Part shown: in pieces, positions 18,492 to 30,700 of the stretch
How positions within the stretch are numbered: the stretch's first letter is position 1
Layout: every line of letters begins with the position of its first letter
DNA from: Streptomyces pseudogriseolus
Lineage (GTDB): Bacteria; Actinomycetota; Actinomycetes; Streptomycetales; Streptomycetaceae
Assembly (NCBI GenBank): GCA_002154585.1
Contig: MUNG01000033.1
Span: 1-45,865, forward strand
Direction: 5' to 3'
Length of the DNA stretch: 45,865 bases
Translations under genes and position numbers: made by a program
Notes under the pieces: model-generated
Databases searched by the model: none
Told to the model about the DNA's origin: nothing
Seen by the model: only the letters and a program-made list of their open reading frames with translations

Positions 18492-18526
18492 AGGGGCCCG
18501 TGGATTCTGCGAACCCACGGGCCCCT
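18492..18526 (-). terminator. Terminator of the dnaK operon
   Basis: A perfect 12-bp stem (18492-18503 with 18515-18526) with an 11-base loop lies 17 bases past the hspR stop. Its right arm plus flanks shares CCCACGGGCCCCTC with the hairpin at 6758-6801. Confidence 0.75.
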
Positions 18527-18543
18527 CTCGGCGTCGCGCGCGG

Positions 18544-18996
18544 TCAGTCCGACTGCTGCTGGCGCTTGGGACGCCAGACCACCAGCGCGCTTGTCTGCTG
18601 CACCTCCTGGTAAGGCACCAGGTCACGGCGGTACGAGGCGTGCACGGCGGCCTCGCGCTGGCGCATGGCCGCCGCCGCGCCGTCGAGCGCGTCCTCCAGT
18701 TCGGCCACGCGGGCCTGGAGGGCGGCGACCTGGTTCTCCAGTTCGATGATGCGCTTGATTCCGGCCAGGTTGATGCCCTCGTCCTGCGACAACTGCTGCA
18801 CCTGGCGGAGCAGTTCGATGTCACGGGCCGAGTAGCGCCGGCCCCGGCCCGCCGTACGGTCCGGCGACACGAGTCCCAGACGGTCGTACTGACGCAGCGT
18901 CTGCGGGTGCAGGCCGGAGAGCTGGGCCGCCACCGAGATGACGTAGACCGGGGTGTCCTGGGTCAGTTCGTACGGGTTGCGTCGACGGCCGTCCAT
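18544..18996 (-). CDS. hspR: Heat-shock repressor HspR
   Basis: A 150-residue MerR-family repressor, the usual length. The winged helix-turn-helix (about 13-85) includes V-Y-V-I-S-V-A-A-Q-L-S-G-L-H-P-Q-T-L-R-Q-Y-D-R-L-G-L-V and G-R-G-R-R-Y-S. It is followed by a coiled-coil (about 90-125), and the tail ends with a hydrophobic S-A-L-V-V-W then basic residues. HspR binds HAIR sites, with DnaK as co-repressor, and loses repression on heat shock. ATG 18996 lies four bases after the dnaJ stop with GGAG upstream, so it is the last gene of dnaK-grpE-dnaJ-hspR. Targets in this window are the sites at 12701, 22741 and 22793. Confidence 0.96.
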   Translation of the reverse strand: MDGRRRNPYELTQDTPVYVISVAAQLSGLHPQTLRQYDRLGLVSPDRTAGRGRRYSARDIELLRQVQQLSQDEGINLAGIKRIIELENQVAALQARVAELEDALDGAAAAMRQREAAVHASYRRDLVPYQEVQQTSALVVWRPKRQQQSD

Positions 18997-19000
18997 CGCA

Positions 19001-20173
19001 TCAAGCTCCCTTCGCGGCCTGGAACAGCTCCGCCCGCGGATCCTGGTCCGCGGTCGCCTCGCGATACGCCTCCAGGGCGTCACGAGCCTTCCCCGTCAGG
19101 TCCTTCGGAACACTCACCTCGACGGTGACCAGCAGATCGCCGCGGGTGCCGTCCTTGCGGACCGCCCCCTTGCCGCGCGCCCGCAGGGTGCGCCCGTTGG
19201 GTGTGCCCGGCGGCAGCTTCAGCGTCACCGGCGGACCGCCCAGCGTCGGGACCCGGATCTCGCCCCCGAGGGCCGCCTCGGGATACGTCACCGGCACCGT
19301 GACCGTCAGGTTGTCGTCCTTGCGCCCGAACACCGGGTGGGCGCCGACGTGCACGACGACGTACAGGTCGCCCGCCGGGCCGCCCCGCTCGCCCGGCGCG
19401 CCCTTGCCGCGCAGCCGGATCCGCTGGCCGTCGCTGACCCCCGCGGGGATGCGCACCTGCATCGTCCGCGAGGACTTGGCCCGGCCGCTGCCCTTGCAGA
19501 CCTCGCAGGGCTCCTCCGCGATCAGGCCGCGGCCCTTGCAGTCCGGGCAGGGGTCGGTCAGCGAGAAGCCGCCGCCGGAGCCCCGCGCCACCTGGCCGGT
19601 GCCGACGCAGGTCGGGCACACGCGCGGTGTGCCGTTCTTGTCGCCGGTGCCCGAACAGGCCTTGCAGGGCGACTGCGACGACATCCGCAGCGGGACCGTC
19701 GCGCCCTCGATCGCCTCGGTGAAGCTGAGCGTCACCTCGGACTCGATGTCCTGGCCCCGGCGCGGCTGGGTGCGCGTGCCGGCACCCGGCCCGCCCCGGT
19801 TGAACAGGCCCCCGAAGACGTCACCGAGCCCGCCGCCGAAGCCGCCCTGGCCGCCGGCCTGACCCCCGAAGAGGTCGCCCAGGTCGAAGTTGAACGAGCC
19901 GCCGCCCGCGCCCGGCCCCGGACGGAAACCGCCGTTGCCGAACAGCGCGCGCGCCTCGTCGTACTCCTTGCGCTTCTTGGGGTCGCCGAGGACGTCGTTC
20001 GCCTCGGAGATCTCCTTGAACCGCTCCTCCGCCTTGGCGTTCCCCTTGTTGGCGTCCGGGTGGAACTCGCGGGCGAGCTTCCGGTACGCCTTCTTGATCT
20101 CGGCCTCGGTGGCGTCCTTGGGGACGCCGAGGACCTTGTAGTAGTCCTTCTCGATGAAGTCCTTGGTGCTCAT
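19001..20173 (-). CDS. dnaJ: Chaperone DnaJ
   Basis: A 390-residue Hsp40 co-chaperone that stimulates DnaK ATPase. J-domain (about 8-75) with the H-P-D tripeptide in R-E-F-H-P-D-A-N, a Gly/Phe-rich region (about 78-130), four zinc-binding repeats C-K-A-C-S-G-T-G, C-P-T-C-V-G-T-G, C-P-D-C-K-G-R-G and C-E-V-C-K-G-S-G, and the C-terminal substrate-binding beta domains. It therefore belongs to type I DnaJ. It is third in the operon, 36 bases after grpE and four bases before hspR. Confidence 0.97.
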   Translation of the reverse strand: MSTKDFIEKDYYKVLGVPKDATEAEIKKAYRKLAREFHPDANKGNAKAEERFKEISEANDVLGDPKKRKEYDEARALFGNGGFRPGPGAGGGSFNFDLGDLFGGQAGGQGGFGGGLGDVFGGLFNRGGPGAGTRTQPRRGQDIESEVTLSFTEAIEGATVPLRMSSQSPCKACSGTGDKNGTPRVCPTCVGTGQVARGSGGGFSLTDPCPDCKGRGLIAEEPCEVCKGSGRAKSSRTMQVRIPAGVSDGQRIRLRGKGAPGERGGPAGDLYVVVHVGAHPVFGRKDDNLTVTVPVTYPEAALGGEIRVPTLGGPPVTLKLPPGTPNGRTLRARGKGAVRKDGTRGDLLVTVEVSVPKDLTGKARDALEAYREATADQDPRAELFQAAKGA

Positions 20174-20209
20174 CCCCGACGTCCCTCCTTCCCTGCGTCA
20201 GCTCTTACG

Positions 20210-22815
<2,606 letters not shown>

Positions 22816-23853
22816 TTATCCGCTCCTTACACGCAACCGTTCGCTGACCTGCGTCGACGCACTGGCGACACGTTGACGCGGACGGAAAACGGGGGTGACG
22901 GGACGCCGCACCAGCGCCAGGACGAGCACCGCGGAGGCCGCCGCGACCCACCCCACCGCGCCCGGGGCCAGCCTGCCGGTGTGCACGCACACCGCGACCA
23001 GCGCCGCTCCCGCGGACCCGGCGCCCAGCAGCACCGGCACCGCGCGGGGCGCGAGGCCCAGCCGCCGCAGCCGGTGCCCGAGGTGGTCCGGCCGCCCGCG
23101 GGTCACCGCACGGCGGTCGAGCAGCCGCCCGAGTACCACCAGGGCGGCGTCCGCACACCCGAGTGCCGTCACCCCGTACAGCACGGCGGCTCCGGCGCCG
23201 ATTCCCTGCCCCGCCCGCACGAACACCGCCGAGGCGGCCAGCACGAACCCGGTGAACAGCGCGCCGGAGGCCCCGATGCCCGCCCGCGCGGGGAACCAGT
23301 TGTGCAGCAGGAACCCGGCGAGCGCGGCGGCCAGCACGCCCAGCAGCGCGGCCGGTCCGTCCATCAGCTCGGCCGTGGCGCACGCGGCGAGCCCGAACGC
23401 GCCCACCGCGCCGGCCGTCCCGGCCAGCCCGTCGGCGTGGTCCAGCTTCCGGAAGGCGACGGTCGCGACCACGATCGCCCCGACCGCCGCGACCCCGGCG
23501 GCCACGCCGGTCTCCTCGTACGGCACGACGAAGCACGCGGCGACCGCCGTGCCGGCCGGGGTGACCCACCACCGCAGCCGCCGGAGGTCGGCGGCCAGGC
23601 CGAGCAGGGCGACGCAGCCGGCCGCCGTCACCAATCGGCCGACCCCGGCGCCGAGGGGCACCAGGCCGGTGGCGTCGGCCGCCGTCGCGACCAGGACGGT
23701 GGCCGGCGCGACCGCCGTTCCCCCGGACAGCGGCAGGGGCCGGCGCCGCCTGCGGTCGGTGATCCCGAGACGCAGGGCGGGGACCCGCAGCACTCCGGTG
23801 AGGAAGGCGGAGAGCAGCAGTGCGGTGGCGGCGGCGGCGATCCCGTAGAGCAC
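22816..23853 (-). CDS. MraY/WecA-like membrane protein with altered active site
   Basis: A 345-residue protein with about ten hydrophobic segments, recognisable as a polyprenyl-phosphate glycosylphosphotransferase relative by L-D-H-A-D-G-L-A-G-T, F-L-L-H-N-W-F-P-A-R-A and R-G-R-P-D-H-L-G-H-R-L. In active enzymes the first acidic motif is D-D and the later one G-D-x-G; here they read A-A-D-L and I-G-A-S-G-A, so two catalytic-region aspartates are gone. It may be an inactive paralogue. GTG 23853 has no clear ribosome site. Its stop lies just upstream of the dnaK promoter region, on the same strand, so read-through into dnaK is possible. Confidence 0.72.
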   Translation of the reverse strand: MLYGIAAAATALLLSAFLTGVLRVPALRLGITDRRRRRPLPLSGGTAVAPATVLVATAADATGLVPLGAGVGRLVTAAGCVALLGLAADLRRLRWWVTPAGTAVAACFVVPYEETGVAAGVAAVGAIVVATVAFRKLDHADGLAGTAGAVGAFGLAACATAELMDGPAALLGVLAAALAGFLLHNWFPARAGIGASGALFTGFVLAASAVFVRAGQGIGAGAAVLYGVTALGCADAALVVLGRLLDRRAVTRGRPDHLGHRLRRLGLAPRAVPVLLGAGSAGAALVAVCVHTGRLAPGAVGWVAAASAVLVLALVRRPVTPVFRPRQRVASASTQVSERLRVRSG

Positions 23854-23905
23854 GGATATAAGTTAGGGGCGTATGGCACGATTTGGCGTGAATAACACGA
23901 TCGGA

Positions 23906-23924
23906 TCCCGGACGCCATCCGGGA
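23906..23924. repeat. Inverted repeat with C-C-G-G-G-rich repeats behind it
   Basis: TCCCGGA and TCCGGGA flank CGCCA, and two more TCCGGG(A) copies follow within 30 bases. It lies in the divergent region between the MraY-like gene and the Fe-S oxidoreductase gene. The role is unknown. Confidence 0.35.
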
Positions 23925-24029
23925 CTCGGTCCGGGACACCGTCCGGGCGCCCCTCGAGGTCGCCTTCATAGGCAACCCTCAGCGATTCAGATCACCCCGC
24001 GCCCGGCTACAGTGCGGCCTGAGATGGGG

Positions 24030-24067
24030 GTAGTCTCAGACGGACTACATAAGTTACCGCTTAGTAA
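24030..24067. promoter_or_regulatory. Two candidate operators before the Fe-S oxidoreductase gene
   Basis: GTAGTC-N7-GACTAC (24030-24048) and TTAC-N6-GTAA (24054-24067) are dyad repeats typical of TetR- or MarR-like operators, about 80-118 bases before the ATG. The regulator is not identifiable here. Confidence 0.4.
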
Positions 24068-24147
24068 TCTCGGGGAAGCCGTGGTGGAGCCCCCGGCGAA
24101 GTCCCCCACATCCCTCCTGAAACCCCTCGCAGGCCCGAGGAGCCCCC

Positions 24148-26430
24148 ATGCAACTCGCCGCGATCATCGTGTCGCTGGTCCTGACCGTGGTCGGCGTTGC
24201 GCTGCTCGCACGCGCGATCGGCCAGTTCGTCAGGTACTTCAAGCTGGGCCAGCCCGTCCCGGCCGGCACCCGGACCGACAACCCCTACCAGCGCAGTGTG
24301 ACCCTGGTGCGGGAGTTCCTCGGCCACACCCGCATGAACAGGTGGGGCGTCGTCGGCATCGCCCACTGGTTCGTCGCCGTCGGCTTCCTGACCCTGCCGC
24401 CGACCCTCGCCCAGGCCTTCGGCCAGCTCTTCCAGGCCGACTGGGTGCTGCCGGTCATCGGCGACTTCCTGCCGTTCGAGATGTACACCGAGTTCATCGG
24501 TGTCATGACGGTCCTGGGCATCGCGGTGCTGATCGTCATCCGCCTGCTCAGCCTGCCGAGCCGGCCCGGCCGCAAGTCCCGCTTCACCGGCTCCAAGGCC
24601 GGCCAGGCGTACTTCGTCGAGTACGTGATCCTCACCATCGGCCTCGCCATCTACGTGCTGCGCGGCCTCGAGGGCGCCCTGCACCACGTCGACAGCTACG
24701 ACGCGTCGTACTTCGCCTCGTACCCGCTGGTCCAGGCCTTCGACGGGCTGTCCGTCGGGACGCTGCAGAACCTGGTCTACCTGACCGCCATGATCAAGAT
24801 CGGGACGTCCTTCATCTGGATGATCGTCGTCTCGCTCAACACCAACATGGGTGTGGCCTGGCACCGCTTCCTCGCCTTCCCCAACATCTGGTTCAAGCGC
24901 GAGGCCACCGGCGGGACCGCCCTGGGCGCCCTCCAGCCGATGACCTCCGGCGGCAGGCCGATCGACTTCACCGACCCCGGTGACGACGACGTCTTCGGCG
25001 TCTCCCAGGTCGAGCAGTTCTCCTGGAAGGGCCTGCTGGACTTCTCCACCTGCACCGAGTGCGGCCGCTGCCAGTCGCAGTGCCCCGCCTGGAACACCGG
25101 CAAGCCGCTCTCCCCCAAGCTCCTGATCATGTCCCTGCGCGACCACGCGCACGCCAAGGCCCCCTACCTGCTGGCCGGCGGCGGCAAGACCATGGAGGGC
25201 GAGGAGAAGGCGTCCGAGGAGCAGCTGGCCGGCGTGCCCGCCGCCGCCCTCGCCGAGGCCGAGCGTCCGCTGATCGGCACCGCCGAGGAGAACGGCGTCA
25301 TCGACCCGGACGTCCTGTGGTCCTGCACCACCTGCGGCGCCTGCGTCGAGCAGTGCCCCGTCGACATCGAGCATGTCGACCACATCGTCGACATGCGCCG
25401 CTACCAGGTGATGATCGAGTCCGCGTTCCCGTCCGAGGCGGGCACGATGCTCAAGAACCTGGAGAAGAAGGGCAACCCCTGGGGCCTGGCCAAGAAGCAG
25501 CGCCTCGAATGGCTCAAGGAGGTCGACTTCGAGGTCCCGGTCGTCGGCAAGGACATCGAGGACCTGACCGAGGTCGAGTACCTGTACTGGGTCGGCTGCG
25601 CCGGCGCCCTGGAGGACCGCGCCAAGAAGACCACCAAGGCCTTCGCGGAGCTGCTGCACATCGCGGGCGTCAAGTTCGCGATCATGGGCGGCGACGAGAA
25701 GTGCACCGGTGACTCCGCCCGCCGCCTCGGCAACGAGCCCCTGTTCCAGGAGCTCGGCATGGAGAACGTCATGGCGCTGAACATGGCGTTCGGCGAGGAG
25801 ATGGACGACGACGGCAAGGTGACGCCCGAGTCCGCGAAGCCCCGGTCGGCGAAGAAGATCGTCGCCACCTGCCCGCACTGCCTCAACACGATCGGCAACG
25901 AGTACCCGCAGCTCGGCGGCGACTACGAGGTCATCCACCACACCCAGCTGCTCCAGCACCTGGTGGACGAGGGCAAGCTGATCCCGGTCACCCCGGTCGA
26001 GGGCCTCATCACCTACCACGACCCGTGCTACCTGGGCCGCCACAACAAGATCTACACGCCCCCGCGCGAGATCATCGGCAAGGTCCCGGGCCTGCGCAAC
26101 GAGGAGATGCACCGCCACAAGGAGCGCGGCTTCTGCTGCGGCGCCGGCGGCGCCCGGATGTGGATGGAGGAGCGGATCGGCAAGCGCATCAACAACGAGC
26201 GCGTCGACGAGGCCCTCTCCCTCGACCCGGACATCATCTCCACCGCCTGCCCGTTCTGCCTGGTCATGCTGACCGACTCGGTCAACGGCAAGAAGAACGA
26301 GGGCAAGGCCAAGGAGTCGACCCAGGTCGTCGACGTCGCCCAGCTCCTGCTGGAGTCGGTCAAGACCCCGATCGACCCGGCGGGCGAGGAGGAGTCGGAG
26401 CCGGCTCCCGAGCCGGAGCCGGTGAAGTAG
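24148..26430 (+). CDS. Membrane-bound Fe-S oxidoreductase (heterodisulfide-reductase-like)
   Basis: A 760-residue protein. Residues 1-260 hold five to six membrane helices of the nitrate-reductase-gamma type with haem-candidate histidines (A-H-W, L-H-H-V). Two 4Fe-4S ferredoxin motifs follow, C-T-E-C-G-R-C-Q-S-Q-C-P (about 301) and C-T-T-C-G-A-C-V-E-Q-C-P (about 392). Then come two CCG-type domains with H-D-P-C-Y-L-G-R (about 622) and G-F-C-C-G-A-G-G-A (about 661). The C-terminus is acidic. Such proteins pass electrons between cytosolic flavoproteins (often electron transfer flavoprotein and acyl-CoA oxidation) and the quinone pool; that role is inferred. A good terminator follows. Confidence 0.85.
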   Translation: MQLAAIIVSLVLTVVGVALLARAIGQFVRYFKLGQPVPAGTRTDNPYQRSVTLVREFLGHTRMNRWGVVGIAHWFVAVGFLTLPPTLAQAFGQLFQADWVLPVIGDFLPFEMYTEFIGVMTVLGIAVLIVIRLLSLPSRPGRKSRFTGSKAGQAYFVEYVILTIGLAIYVLRGLEGALHHVDSYDASYFASYPLVQAFDGLSVGTLQNLVYLTAMIKIGTSFIWMIVVSLNTNMGVAWHRFLAFPNIWFKREATGGTALGALQPMTSGGRPIDFTDPGDDDVFGVSQVEQFSWKGLLDFSTCTECGRCQSQCPAWNTGKPLSPKLLIMSLRDHAHAKAPYLLAGGGKTMEGEEKASEEQLAGVPAAALAEAERPLIGTAEENGVIDPDVLWSCTTCGACVEQCPVDIEHVDHIVDMRRYQVMIESAFPSEAGTMLKNLEKKGNPWGLAKKQRLEWLKEVDFEVPVVGKDIEDLTEVEYLYWVGCAGALEDRAKKTTKAFAELLHIAGVKFAIMGGDEKCTGDSARRLGNEPLFQELGMENVMALNMAFGEEMDDDGKVTPESAKPRSAKKIVATCPHCLNTIGNEYPQLGGDYEVIHHTQLLQHLVDEGKLIPVTPVEGLITYHDPCYLGRHNKIYTPPREIIGKVPGLRNEEMHRHKERGFCCGAGGARMWMEERIGKRINNERVDEALSLDPDIISTACPFCLVMLTDSVNGKKNEGKAKESTQVVDVAQLLLESVKTPIDPAGEEESEPAPEPEPVK

Positions 26431-26441
26431 CACGCAGTCCG

Positions 26442-26473
26442 CGAAGGGGCCGTCCTGAGGGGCGGCCCCTTCG
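26442..26473 (+). terminator. Terminator of the Fe-S oxidoreductase gene
   Basis: An 11-bp perfect stem CGAAGGGGCCG/CGGCCCCTTCG with a 10-base loop starts 12 bases past the stop; a TTT follows shortly after. Confidence 0.8.
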
Positions 26474-26621
26474 GCGTTTCCCGACGCTTCAGCACGCGAG
26501 GAGCCGCCCCGAGTACGGATCGGGGTACTCCCCTTAGGGGATGTCACAGCTCGGCAGCAATGCCCTGCCGCGTGGCCGGGCCCCGGCACACGGCCGTCCG
26601 GGACCAGGTACTTTCAGGGAC

Positions 26622-27536
26622 GTGGCTGGATTCAGGATCGGACGCGGACGGAACAACGACGGCGCCCCCCAGGGGCGACCGCCCCACCCCCCGCACGGGC
26701 GGCAGGCACCGCCGTCGTACGGCTACCCGCCGGCGCCGCAGCCGCCGACCTACGGACAGGGCACGGGCGGCGGAAGCCCCTGGCCGCAGCCGCACGCCGG
26801 TCACGGCGGCCCGGGCGGCTACGGCGGGCACGGCGAGCCGGAGTACTTCGGCGACGGCGGCTACCCCGCCGCACCGCACGGCGCCCCGCACGACCCGTAC
26901 GCGGCCAACAACCCCGGTCACACGCAGGCCTTCTCCATCGACGACCCGTACCACCAGGACGACGCCTACCAGGCGCCGCCGCCCGGCCCGGTCGGCCCCC
27001 GGCTGCACTGGAAGGACCTGCTGAAGGGCGTCGTCCTGTCGCCGCAGCAGACATTCCTGCGGATGCGCGACTACACGATGTGGGGCCCCGCCCTCATCGT
27101 CACCTTCCTCTACGGCCTGCTCGCCGTCTTCGGCTTCGACGGCGCCCGCGAGGACGCCATCAACGCGACGCTGTCCAACGCCATCCCGATCGTGCTGACG
27201 ACGGCCGTGGCGATGGTGATCAGCGCGTTCGTCCTGGGCGTGGTCACCCACACGCTGGCCCGCCAGCTCGGCGGCAACGGCGCCTGGCAGCCCACGGTCG
27301 GCCTGTCCATGCTGATCATGTCCATCAGCGACGCCCCGCGCCTGGTCTTCGCCATGTTCGCGGGCGGCGACGCGATGTTCGTGCAGCTGCTCGGCTGGGC
27401 CACCTGGGTGGCGGGCGGCGCGCTCCTCACCCTGATGGTGAGCCGCTCGCACGACCTGCCCTGGCCGAAGGCGCTGGGCGCGTCGTCCATCCAGCTGATC
27501 GCGCTGCTGTCGATCGTGAAGCTCGGCACCTTCTAG
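26622..27536 (+). CDS. Yip1-family membrane protein
   Basis: A 304-residue protein. The first 125 residues are disordered and rich in Pro, Gly, Tyr and His (Y-G-Y-P-P-A-P-Q-P-P-T-Y-G-Q type). A Yip1-like domain follows: W-K-D-L-L-K-G-V-V-L-S-P-Q-Q-T-F and five membrane helices (about residues 165-300). The role of bacterial Yip1 proteins is unknown. The start is taken as GTG 26622 (V-A-G-F-R-I-G-R-G) because the sequence upstream to 26541 looks unlike the family; AGGG lies very close, so the start is not firm. It is probably its own transcript, ending at the hairpin at 27608. Confidence 0.75.
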   Translation: MAGFRIGRGRNNDGAPQGRPPHPPHGRQAPPSYGYPPAPQPPTYGQGTGGGSPWPQPHAGHGGPGGYGGHGEPEYFGDGGYPAAPHGAPHDPYAANNPGHTQAFSIDDPYHQDDAYQAPPPGPVGPRLHWKDLLKGVVLSPQQTFLRMRDYTMWGPALIVTFLYGLLAVFGFDGAREDAINATLSNAIPIVLTTAVAMVISAFVLGVVTHTLARQLGGNGAWQPTVGLSMLIMSISDAPRLVFAMFAGGDAMFVQLLGWATWVAGGALLTLMVSRSHDLPWPKALGASSIQLIALLSIVKLGTF

Positions 27537-27607
27537 ACCCGCCGGCCCCCGAACCCTCCCGGTCCGGCCCGGTCCGTCCCCCGTCCTGCCCTTGGACCTG
27601 CCCGATC

Positions 27608-27640
27608 AGGCCCCCGGTGTGCATGTCACGCCGGGGGCCT
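27608..27640 (+). terminator. Terminator of the Yip1 gene
   Basis: AGGCCCCCGG and CCGGGGGCCT form a perfect 10-bp stem with a 13-base loop, 71 bases past the stop. Confidence 0.65.
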
Positions 27641-27751
27641 GCCCCTGCCGCGCCGTGATCACCTCCTGCTACTGTCGCCCTGCTCGCGCAGGACGAGCGG
27701 CGACATCGTGAAACGCCCCCCTGCGCAGCGCCCTGGGGAGGGACCTCACAC

Positions 27752-30700
27752 GTGAATCGTCCGCTGGACAAGCGGGCCGTGCGCCGTCGGCGTGCGCTCG
27801 GCCGTATCGCTCTCACCGTCACGCTCGCCGTGACCGCCGGCATCGGCGCCGCCACGGGAACGGCCACCGCCGCCGGCACCACCACGGCGTCCGCCGAACC
27901 CGTCGTCGTCAGCCCCGGCGCCCGCTTCGTGCCCCGCGCCACCGTCGTCCTCAACACCGGCGAGACCGGCTTCCTGACCGCGCAGGAGGGCGACGACCGC
28001 CTCCGCTGGATCGACTACGCCACCGGCGCGACGACCGTCCTCGACCACCGGCTGCCGAAGCCCTTCACCTACGACGTGGACGACCTCCGCATCTCCGGCC
28101 ACCCCGGGGAGTTCGGCCACGGCTCCGACACCGTCGCCCTCTACGCGGCGTCCCCCACCCCGCACGTGACGCTCCAGCAGCGGGCGGGCGACGGACCCAC
28201 GGTCACCGTCCCGATCCCGGAGGGCCAGTCGTACGTCGCGACGTACGGCGACACCGTCGTCACCCGCACCGGCCCCGAGAACGCGGAAACGAATCTGCAC
28301 CTGCTGCGCCTGGAGAACGGCGAGGTGCGGGACCAGAAGCTGGAGGGCCTGCCGGAAGGCTGGAACCTCACCGTCGGCACCGGCGACTCCCGGTCCGTGG
28401 CCGTCCGCGCCATCAAGTGGGAGGACACCCGGATGTCGCAGGGGTGGTGGGTCGTCGACCTCGCCACCGGCACGGTGAAGACCCTCTCCCCGCACGGCGA
28501 GAGCGTGAGCTTCGACCAGGACACGATCTTCCACCTCGGCGCCCCGGAGTCCTACGCCGCCCAGGTGTACCGCCGCGACGACCTGGACGCGGAACCGACC
28601 ACGCTCGACCTGCGGGACGTCGGCGCGTACGGCGACACGATCCTGCCCTTCGCCGGCGGCTTCGCCACCGTGACCCCGCCCAACCCCGGCGACAACGAGT
28701 ACCGCGGCAACCACCTCGCCCTGGAGGACACCGAGGGCCACTGGCAGTCCCTGCTGACCGTCGCCTCCCCCTCGCTGCACCGCACGCCCGACGGCTCCCT
28801 GCTGGTGACCGGCGCCGAGAACGACACCGACGACGGCCCGCTCGACTGGGGGTACTACCTCGTCACGCCCACCGCCGACGGCACCGTCACCCGCAGGCGC
28901 GTCGCCGACATCGAGGACCGTGAGGCCCAGCCGTACGGCATCTCGCTGGGCAGCGGCATCCTCACCACCGCCGACGACTCCAAGCTCTACATGCCGGGCA
29001 CCTACGTCGGCGCCTACCGCAGCACCTGGCTGAAGACCTCCGGCCGCCCCGAGGAGCTGAACTCGACCGTCGACGGCCTCGTCAGCGGCCGCGACAGCGA
29101 CTGCGGCGACAGCGAGAACGGCTACTGCGTGACCATGTTCGCCTCCGGCGACGGGTACCACGGCCGTGAGGCCGCCACCGAGCAGGGCGTCACCATGCTC
29201 CACCGCAACGGCGACCCCGCCTGGGGCCCGCGGGTGACCTCCGGACTCGGCAGCCCCGAACTCGTCGACCTGTCCGGCCGGTACGGCGTGGTGAATCAGG
29301 CCTGGGGCGGCTCGCAGGCCGTCCTGCGCTTCGGGGACGGCGACACCGGCGGCGTCCTCGAGAAGCGGGACATCGTCGCGTCGGCCGTCTGGGGCAACAC
29401 CCTGTGGAGCGCCACCGGCAGCTGGGACGACCCCGGCCGTGACCTCCCGACCACGGTGACGGCGAAGAACCTGTCGACGGGCGCCGCCGGCGAGACCTTC
29501 GACGCCGGCTGCGTCCCCCGCGAACTCCAGGCCGTGGGGCGCTGGGTGTACTGGCAGTGCGACGACTCCTGGCCCAACTACCGGGGCGGCGGCGTCTACG
29601 ACCGGCAGGCCAAGCGCTCCCTGAAGCTCGGCACCGACAAGGCGCTCCTCGGCGACGGCTACCTGGTCCGCCAGTCGGACACGACCGGCCTGACCCTCCT
29701 CGACCTGCACGGCGGCCTCCAGGCCGGCGCCACCGAGGCGGACCTGCCCCGGCGCGTGATCGTCACCGCCGCGGAGCTGGGCAACCGGACCGTGCCCCGG
29801 GCCGGCTGGACCGTGGACCGCTTCGGCGGCCACGTCGCCTACGTCGGCGCCGACCGCCGGGTGCGGATCGTCCCGTCGGGCGTCCCGGCCTCCGCGATCG
29901 CCGTCATCGACGCGGAGACGTCGTCCACCCTGGCCGTCAAGGCCGGGCAGACCTGGACGTCACGCTGGTGGCTGTCGAAGCCCGCCGCCTCCTGGACGCT
30001 GACCCTGAGGAACAAGGCGAGCGGCACGACCGTGCGCACCCTGTCCGGCGGCGAGGTGCGCGGCTTCCTGTCGGCCTCCTGGGACGGCAAGGACGCGGCC
30101 GGGCGGTACGTCCCGAACGGCCGCTACACCTGGACCCTGACCGCGCAGCCCGCCGACGGCGCCGGCGCGGCCCTGTCCGTCTCCGGGACCGTGCCGGTCA
30201 CCGGCGGCGCCGCCGTGTGGCGGGACCTGGCGGGCGACGACGGCTTCGGCGACCTGCTGGCGACGGACTCCGCCGGGGTCGTGTGGATGTACCGGGGCAA
30301 CGGCACCGGCGGGGTGACCTCCCGCACCGCCGGGACCGCCGGGGCGTTCCCCGCCGGCACGGTGCTCGTGCCCGTCGGCGACGTGGACGGCGACCGCTGC
30401 GCCGACGTACTGGTCCGGGTGGGCAACGAGCTGCGCGCCTACCGCCCCGGCTGCGGCAAGGTCGTCGGCGCCACCTCGCCGTACACGGTGATCGGCCAGG
30501 GCTGGGGCCAGTACGACCAGCTGACGTCGCCGGGCGACCTGAACGGCGACGGTCACGTCGACCTGATCGCCCGCCAGACCACGACCGGGGACATCTACTT
30601 CTACGCGGGCACGGCGGACCACCACCTCAAGGCCCGGGTGAAGATCCAGACGAACTGGAAGCTGTACAAGTGGATCGTCGGCGCAGGTGACCTGAACGGC

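Noticed and set aside
24061-26589. 842-residue minus-strand frame opposite the Fe-S oxidoreductase
   Set aside because: Mirror frame of a real gene; the sense strand has two ferredoxin motifs and CCG domains.
29557-30690. 377-residue plus-strand frame inside the FG-GAP gene
   Set aside because: Shadow frame dominated by Arg/Gly/Pro, without start signals.
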